Of a stretch of 64,000 nt of DNA, positions 60,453 to 64,000 are shown one piece after another; within the stretch, counting starts at the first letter, position 1; the number at the start of each line of letters is the position of its first letter. Both the position numbers and the translations under genes were made by a program. The stretch covers positions 2,905,001 through 2,969,000 of the forward strand of contig NZ_CP113783.1 of NCBI RefSeq assembly GCF_029542205.1, read 5' to 3'. Under the pieces are notes generated by a model that made no database searches, was not told the DNA's origin, and was given only the letters and a program-made list of their open reading frames with translations. The stretch comes from Pseudoxanthomonas sp. SE1. GTDB lineage: Bacteria; Pseudomonadota; Gammaproteobacteria; Xanthomonadales; Xanthomonadaceae.

Positions 60453-60683
60453 ATGCCACGCATCGACTTCGACCTTGATCCGCCCCACGACTACGTGGAA
60501 CTCAACCAGCTGCTGAAGCTGGCCGGCATTGCCGACAGCGGCGGCCAGGGCAAGGCCATCGTGGCCAGCGGTGAGGTGACGGTGGATGGCGAGGTGGAAC
60601 TTCGCAAGACGGCGAAGATCCGCGCGGGGCAGGTGGTCCGCATCGGCGATGCCGAGATCCGGGTGCAGGCCGCCGCTGGCTGA
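60453..60683 (+). CDS. S4-domain RNA-binding protein (YbcJ-like)
   Basis: 76 residues from MPRIDFDLD at 60453; an overlapping GTG at 60423 adds 10. YVELNQLLKLAGIADSGGQGK, then ASGEVTVDGEVELRKTAKI and GQVVRIGDAEIRV, is a stand-alone S4 domain as in YbcJ. Probably binds structured RNA. It follows the sigma factor partner closely, but functional linkage is unknown. Confidence 0.88.
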   Translation: MPRIDFDLDPPHDYVELNQLLKLAGIADSGGQGKAIVASGEVTVDGEVELRKTAKIRAGQVVRIGDAEIRVQAAAG

Positions 60684-60801
60684 GGCCACTGCACAACTCG
60701 GCACCCCGCTCCACCTGCGCGAAATCCCGGCCTGATCACGCAAAGACCGGGCATTGAGCTTATTTGCTGGCGCGCGAGTGGAAAAGGATCGCGCGAGTCG
60801 C

Positions 60802-61986
60802 TCAGGGTGCGGTGCCGGCTTCCGGCCGGGGGTCTGCGGACGTGTCATCCAGTGCATCGGGCGACGCCTCCACATCCGCCATGCGGTCGAACTCCGACAA
60901 CGGACTGTCGGCCGGGCACTTCGCGTCGGGAAACCGGAAACGCTCACGCAGCGCCAGGCCGCAGGCCTGCATCTCGTCCAGCCCGGTGGTGCCGCCGGTC
61001 TTGCACTCGCTGTCGAAGCTGCGCATGAAGGCATCGCGACGCAGTACGAAATCCTCGCCGCAGCGCCGCATCAGCTGCAGGCGGTCCAGGTCGTCCTGGG
61101 CGGCATTGGTGCCATCCAGCCCGAACTCCTGTAACTCGTCCTTGTCGAGCAGGCGCAACCGGCGGTTCGGCACCGTCATCATCAGGTCGGCCACCGCCAC
61201 CGCCACGCCGTTGCGCGACAGGTAGTCCTTCACCCGATCGTAGACACCGCGCAGTTCCTCGTTCAGTTCGCTGCGTGTCGTCGCGGTGGAACTCATGCGG
61301 ATGATGCGATGCACCCCCACCTTGCCCGAGATCATGCGGTTGTCGCCGGCGCCCAGCACGAACACGCACGCGCTGTGGCAGGCAGAGCCTTCACGTACCC
61401 AGATCGTCCAGCCTCCACCGCCGATGGCGTCGCCCGCCCTGATGGCGTCCTCCACCTGGCCACCGGCCGAATCCAGATCGAGGATGCGCTTGTGGATGGC
61501 CATGCGCTCGGCAATGTCGGCCACCCGGGCAACCAGGTCGGTGAAATCCGCCGCGATCTTGCCCTGGTAGCGCAGGCGCAGCACGCCGCCCTTCTGGCAC
61601 GGCGACAACGCATCGACCACGCTGAAGAAGGCCAGCGATTCCAACGGTTCGCCGTCGCCTTCTTCGCTGTTGTAGTCGGCACCGCAACTGACCCAGGCCT
61701 TGCCCGACTCGACTTTCGCCAGCGGCCAGTCGGTCGGAAGGCCTTCGCGGGAGCCACTCTCGGCCGGTGCGCCACGCACAGGCGATGCCGGGCCGGTCGA
61801 CACGGCGCCGTCGCCACGTTCGGCCTGCTGCGAGGTTGTTTCGGGAGGGGGAGCCGCGTCGGTGGCCGGTGCCTGTGCCATTGCGTCGGGCGCGTCGCCG
61901 TCCGGCTCGCCCGCACCACATCCGGCCAGCGGGAGGCTGGCGGCGAGCAGCATCAGCAGGGGAAGGTGCAGGTTGCGGGACAACAT
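60802..61986 (-). CDS. periplasmic lipoprotein with ClpP/crotonase-like domain
   Basis: 394 residues. Lipoprotein signal with LAGCGAG, an Asp/Pro/Ala-rich linker (about 26-90), and a ClpP-like core near 140-280: RILDLDSAGGQVEDAIRAGD, GSACHSACVFVLGAG with the nucleophilic Ser, and GVHRI with the catalytic His. The Ser-Ala-Cys variant is seen in this group of predicted periplasmic proteins. Protease or regulatory activity is inferred. Confidence 0.78.
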   Translation of the reverse strand: MLSRNLHLPLLMLLAASLPLAGCGAGEPDGDAPDAMAQAPATDAAPPPETTSQQAERGDGAVSTGPASPVRGAPAESGSREGLPTDWPLAKVESGKAWVSCGADYNSEEGDGEPLESLAFFSVVDALSPCQKGGVLRLRYQGKIAADFTDLVARVADIAERMAIHKRILDLDSAGGQVEDAIRAGDAIGGGGWTIWVREGSACHSACVFVLGAGDNRMISGKVGVHRIIRMSSTATTRSELNEELRGVYDRVKDYLSRNGVAVAVADLMMTVPNRRLRLLDKDELQEFGLDGTNAAQDDLDRLQLMRRCGEDFVLRRDAFMRSFDSECKTGGTTGLDEMQACGLALRERFRFPDAKCPADSPLSEFDRMADVEASPDALDDTSADPRPEAGTAP

Positions 61987-62108
61987 CCGGTCGACGAGGG
62001 CACGACGCCAGGTTCGGAAGGCGCTGGCTTGGGTGAGGGTCCGTCTAGTCTAGTGTCAAACCCGCTGCGTGGGCCTACCGCGGGATGAACCCGCCTCCCG
62101 CCGCGACG

Positions 62109-62498
62109 TCACAGCAAGGCCCAGAGCAGCTGCAGCAGGCCCCACAGCGAAATCGCCCAGACGAGGGTGCGAAGGTATGGGACGCCCGCCGCATACAGCG
62201 GCACGTAGGCGAGACGGGCCCAGAAATAGCACTGCGCGCCAAGCGCGGTACCGGCATCGCCCCGATCGAGCGCGACCACCGCCAGCACGGCGGCGGCGAA
62301 GAACGGGAAGGTCTCCAGGAAGTTGCGCAATCCCCGGTCCACCCGCGCCGCCACGCCCTCCAGCGGCGGCAACACGGCATCGCGCGCACCGACATTCCAT
62401 TTCAATCCACGCTGCCGGGTGGTCAATGCAGCGCCCAGCAGCACATGCGCCAGTCCCAGTGCGATGGACCAGGCGAGCATCTTCAGTTCGATCGGCAT
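62109..62498 (-). CDS. MAPEG family membrane protein
   Basis: 129 residues, four membrane segments. From MPIELKML at 62498 (frame open to 62645): [37 protein letters not shown] contains the MAPEG-specific R-x-x-x-x-x-E-x-F-P region, and [18 protein letters not shown] closes the family pattern. Possible glutathione-dependent roles are only family-level. Confidence 0.88.
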   Translation of the reverse strand: MPIELKMLAWSIALGLAHVLLGAALTTRQRGLKWNVGARDAVLPPLEGVAARVDRGLRNFLETFPFFAAAVLAVVALDRGDAGTALGAQCYFWARLAYVPLYAAGVPYLRTLVWAISLWGLLQLLWALL

Positions 62499-62769
62499 GG
62501 CGAGCGTCCTCGTGCACGGTAACCCCCACTCTACCGCAGCCCCGCGCACCTGCCGTCTCGCTCGACGAGGGTACGCAGGCGCGCGGAGTGTCTTCGGCTG
62601 CATCGACGACGGAGGCTGCCGCAGGGACATCTTCACTCGGCGCAAACTTGGCCCGCGTGACGCGCCCGTGCGGCGCGTGAAGGCAGCATCTGCGCACGCC
62701 GGTGCAATCGGGGCGCGGACCGGGATGGGAACGTGGGCGCACCCCCACCATCACCCCGGATTACCTCCC

Positions 62770-63771
62770 ATGCCGGACACTCGCCACGACATCGACCTGC
62801 AACGTCGGCAGCTGATGCTGGCGGGCGCGGCGATCACCGGTGCCGCCTTCCTGCCGCTGGCCGCGTGCAGCCGCACCGACGCGCCCGCCTCCACCGCATC
62901 GGCGCTCCCTCCCCCTTCCCCCACCCTCGAGAGAACCACCATGGGCCTGTTCACCACCAAAGACGATGTTCAGATCTACTTCAAGGATTGGGGTCCGAAA
63001 GACGGACCTGTCGTGACCCTCAGCCACGGCTGGCCACTGAACGCGGACAGCTGGGAATCGCAGGCGTACCACCTTGCCGCGAACGGCTTCCGCGTGATCG
63101 CACACGACCGGCGCGGGCATGGCCGTTCGAGCCAGCCATGGGACGGCAACGACATGGATCACTACGCCGATGACCTCGCGCAGCTGATCGAACACCTGGA
63201 CCTGAAGGACATCGCGATGTTCGGCTTCTCCACCGGCGGCGGCGAAGTGGCGCGCTACATCGGCCGCCACGGCACGAAGCGGGTGAAGAAGGCCGGCCTG
63301 GTGTCCGCGGTGCCGCCGCTGATGGTGAAGACCGAGGCCAATCCCAGCGGCCTGCCCATCGACGTGTTCGACGGCATCCGCGCGGGCCTGCTGGCCAACC
63401 GTTCGCAGCTGTTCAAGGACATCCCTTCGGGGCCGTTCTTCGGTTACAACCGTCCCGGCGCGAAGCCGTCGCAAGGCGTCATCGACGCATGGTGGCTGCA
63501 GGGCATGATGGGCGGGCACAAGAACACGTACGACAGCATCAAGGCGTTCTCGGAAACCGATTTCACTGAAGACCTGAAGAAATTCGACGTGCCGACCGTG
63601 ATCATCCACGGCGACGATGACCAGATCGTGCCCATCGATGCCGCCGCGCGCGCTTCGGCCCAGTTGGTGAAGGGCAGTCAGCTGATCGTCTACGCCGGGG
63701 CCCCCCACGGCATCACCGATACGCACAAGGACAAGCTCAACGCCGACATGCTGGCGTTCGCCAAGAGCTGA
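62770..63771 (+). CDS. alpha/beta hydrolase (chloroperoxidase-like) with Tat/lipoprotein-like leader
   Basis: 333 residues. The first ~57 residues form an exported leader: [20 protein letters not shown] then AACS, combining a twin-arginine-like start and a lipobox. From [17 protein letters not shown] at 62941 the sequence matches cofactor-free haloperoxidase-like hydrolases: [18 protein letters not shown], nucleophile [17 protein letters not shown], and GAPHG. A cytosolic form could arise from the internal ATG at 62941, which has a GAGAGA element upstream. Confidence 0.9.
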   Translation: MPDTRHDIDLQRRQLMLAGAAITGAAFLPLAACSRTDAPASTASALPPPSPTLERTTMGLFTTKDDVQIYFKDWGPKDGPVVTLSHGWPLNADSWESQAYHLAANGFRVIAHDRRGHGRSSQPWDGNDMDHYADDLAQLIEHLDLKDIAMFGFSTGGGEVARYIGRHGTKRVKKAGLVSAVPPLMVKTEANPSGLPIDVFDGIRAGLLANRSQLFKDIPSGPFFGYNRPGAKPSQGVIDAWWLQGMMGGHKNTYDSIKAFSETDFTEDLKKFDVPTVIIHGDDDQIVPIDAAARASAQLVKGSQLIVYAGAPHGITDTHKDKLNADMLAFAKS

Positions 63772-63789
63772 CGATCCGGCGCCCCCCGA

Positions 63790-63816
63790 GTGCGGCCCGC
63801 GTAACGCAGGCCGCAC
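63790..63816 (+). terminator. hairpin after the hydrolase gene
   Basis: GTGCGGCC (63790-63797) pairs with GGCCGCAC (63809-63816) around 11 bases. No T run, so the call is tentative. Confidence 0.45.
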
Positions 63817-63927
63817 GCGGGCAGCCGTTCTGCCGGACCGGGTCACCCATTGCGGCATCTCCGCTTGCGGGTGGGCGGCGATTTGGGTATCACAGTGCGA
63901 CGGAGTGTCGGCTCCCAGGGGACAGCA

Positions 63928-64000
63928 TTGGCGATACACCAGGACCTTTGGCGGCCCGTGCACTGGGCGCAACGCTTCGCGGCGGCATTCGCGTGGCTGT
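63928..64000 (+). CDS. possible start of a further gene, cut by window edge
   Basis: A TTG at 63928 with AGGGGA six bases upstream opens LAIHQDLWRPVHWAQRFAAA to the window end; the same frame has an earlier GTG at 63895. The amphipathic-hydrophobic start would suit a membrane protein. Too short to identify, and the reading could be chance. Confidence 0.3.
   Translation, partial: MAIHQDLWRPVHWAQRFAAAFAWL

Overview
This is a GC-rich chromosomal segment of a gammaproteobacterium, most likely Xanthomonadaceae (Lysobacteraceae) and plausibly Pseudoxanthomonas or a close relative. The evidence is the gene order folP-ftsH-rlmE-yhbY and surE-pcm-nlpD, the run truD-ispF-ispD-ftsB-eno-kdsA-pyrG, the protein sequences, and many short palindromic intergenic repeats of the type common in that family. 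I saw no rRNA, tRNA, CRISPR array, integrase, transposase or prophage gene. Genus-level assignment is inference. Gene density is high, and no stretch over 300 bases lacks a gene except 51601-52055, which holds a decayed GGDEF relic.

Region 1 (1-17.5 kb) is housekeeping, mostly on the minus strand. It starts with folP (cut by the window edge), ftsH and rlmE. On the plus strand follow yhbY, an Mth938-type protein and an M15-like lipoprotein. The surE-pcm-exoD-nlpD-EEP operon comes next, then smr and a small lipoprotein. A tightly packed block, truD, ispF, ispD, ftsB, eno, kdsA and pyrG, links pseudouridylation, isoprenoid synthesis, division, glycolysis, KDO synthesis and CTP synthesis.

Region 2 (17.5-32.8 kb) holds parE, a GCS2-type carboxylate-amine ligase, transporters, an N-formylglutamate amidohydrolase, a glutathione-reductase-like flavoprotein overlapping a DadA-like oxidase, a DUF418 membrane protein, slyD, two NlpC/P60 hydrolases in tandem, two symporters and an alkaline phosphatase.

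Region 3 (32.8-51.6 kb) is more accessory. It has a CopD-like protein, a methyltransferase, an intracellular PHB depolymerase, a PadR/HAAS-sensor pair, a cyclophilin, an ArsR regulator with a cupin-like/DUF2867 fusion, a LysR/EamA divergent pair, a DUF885 peptidase, rraA, DUF72, an MFS transporter, a Pr6Pr protein and a universal stress protein. This is where the palindromic repeats concentrate. Several supply the stop codons of flanking genes, and one was duplicated with the 3' ends of both neighbours as a 155-bp tandem repeat.

Region 4 (51.6-64 kb) clusters cyclic-di-GMP genes: a GGDEF relic, a PAS-GGDEF-EAL protein and a GGDEF protein with a 7TM-like module. rluF, a DEAD-box helicase, an ECF sigma factor with a membrane partner, an S4 protein, a ClpP-like periplasmic lipoprotein, a MAPEG protein and an exported alpha/beta hydrolase make up the rest. 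I found no clear new defence or biosynthetic system. The most unusual signals are the repeat-borne stop codons, the tandem duplication and the collapsed GGDEF gene.
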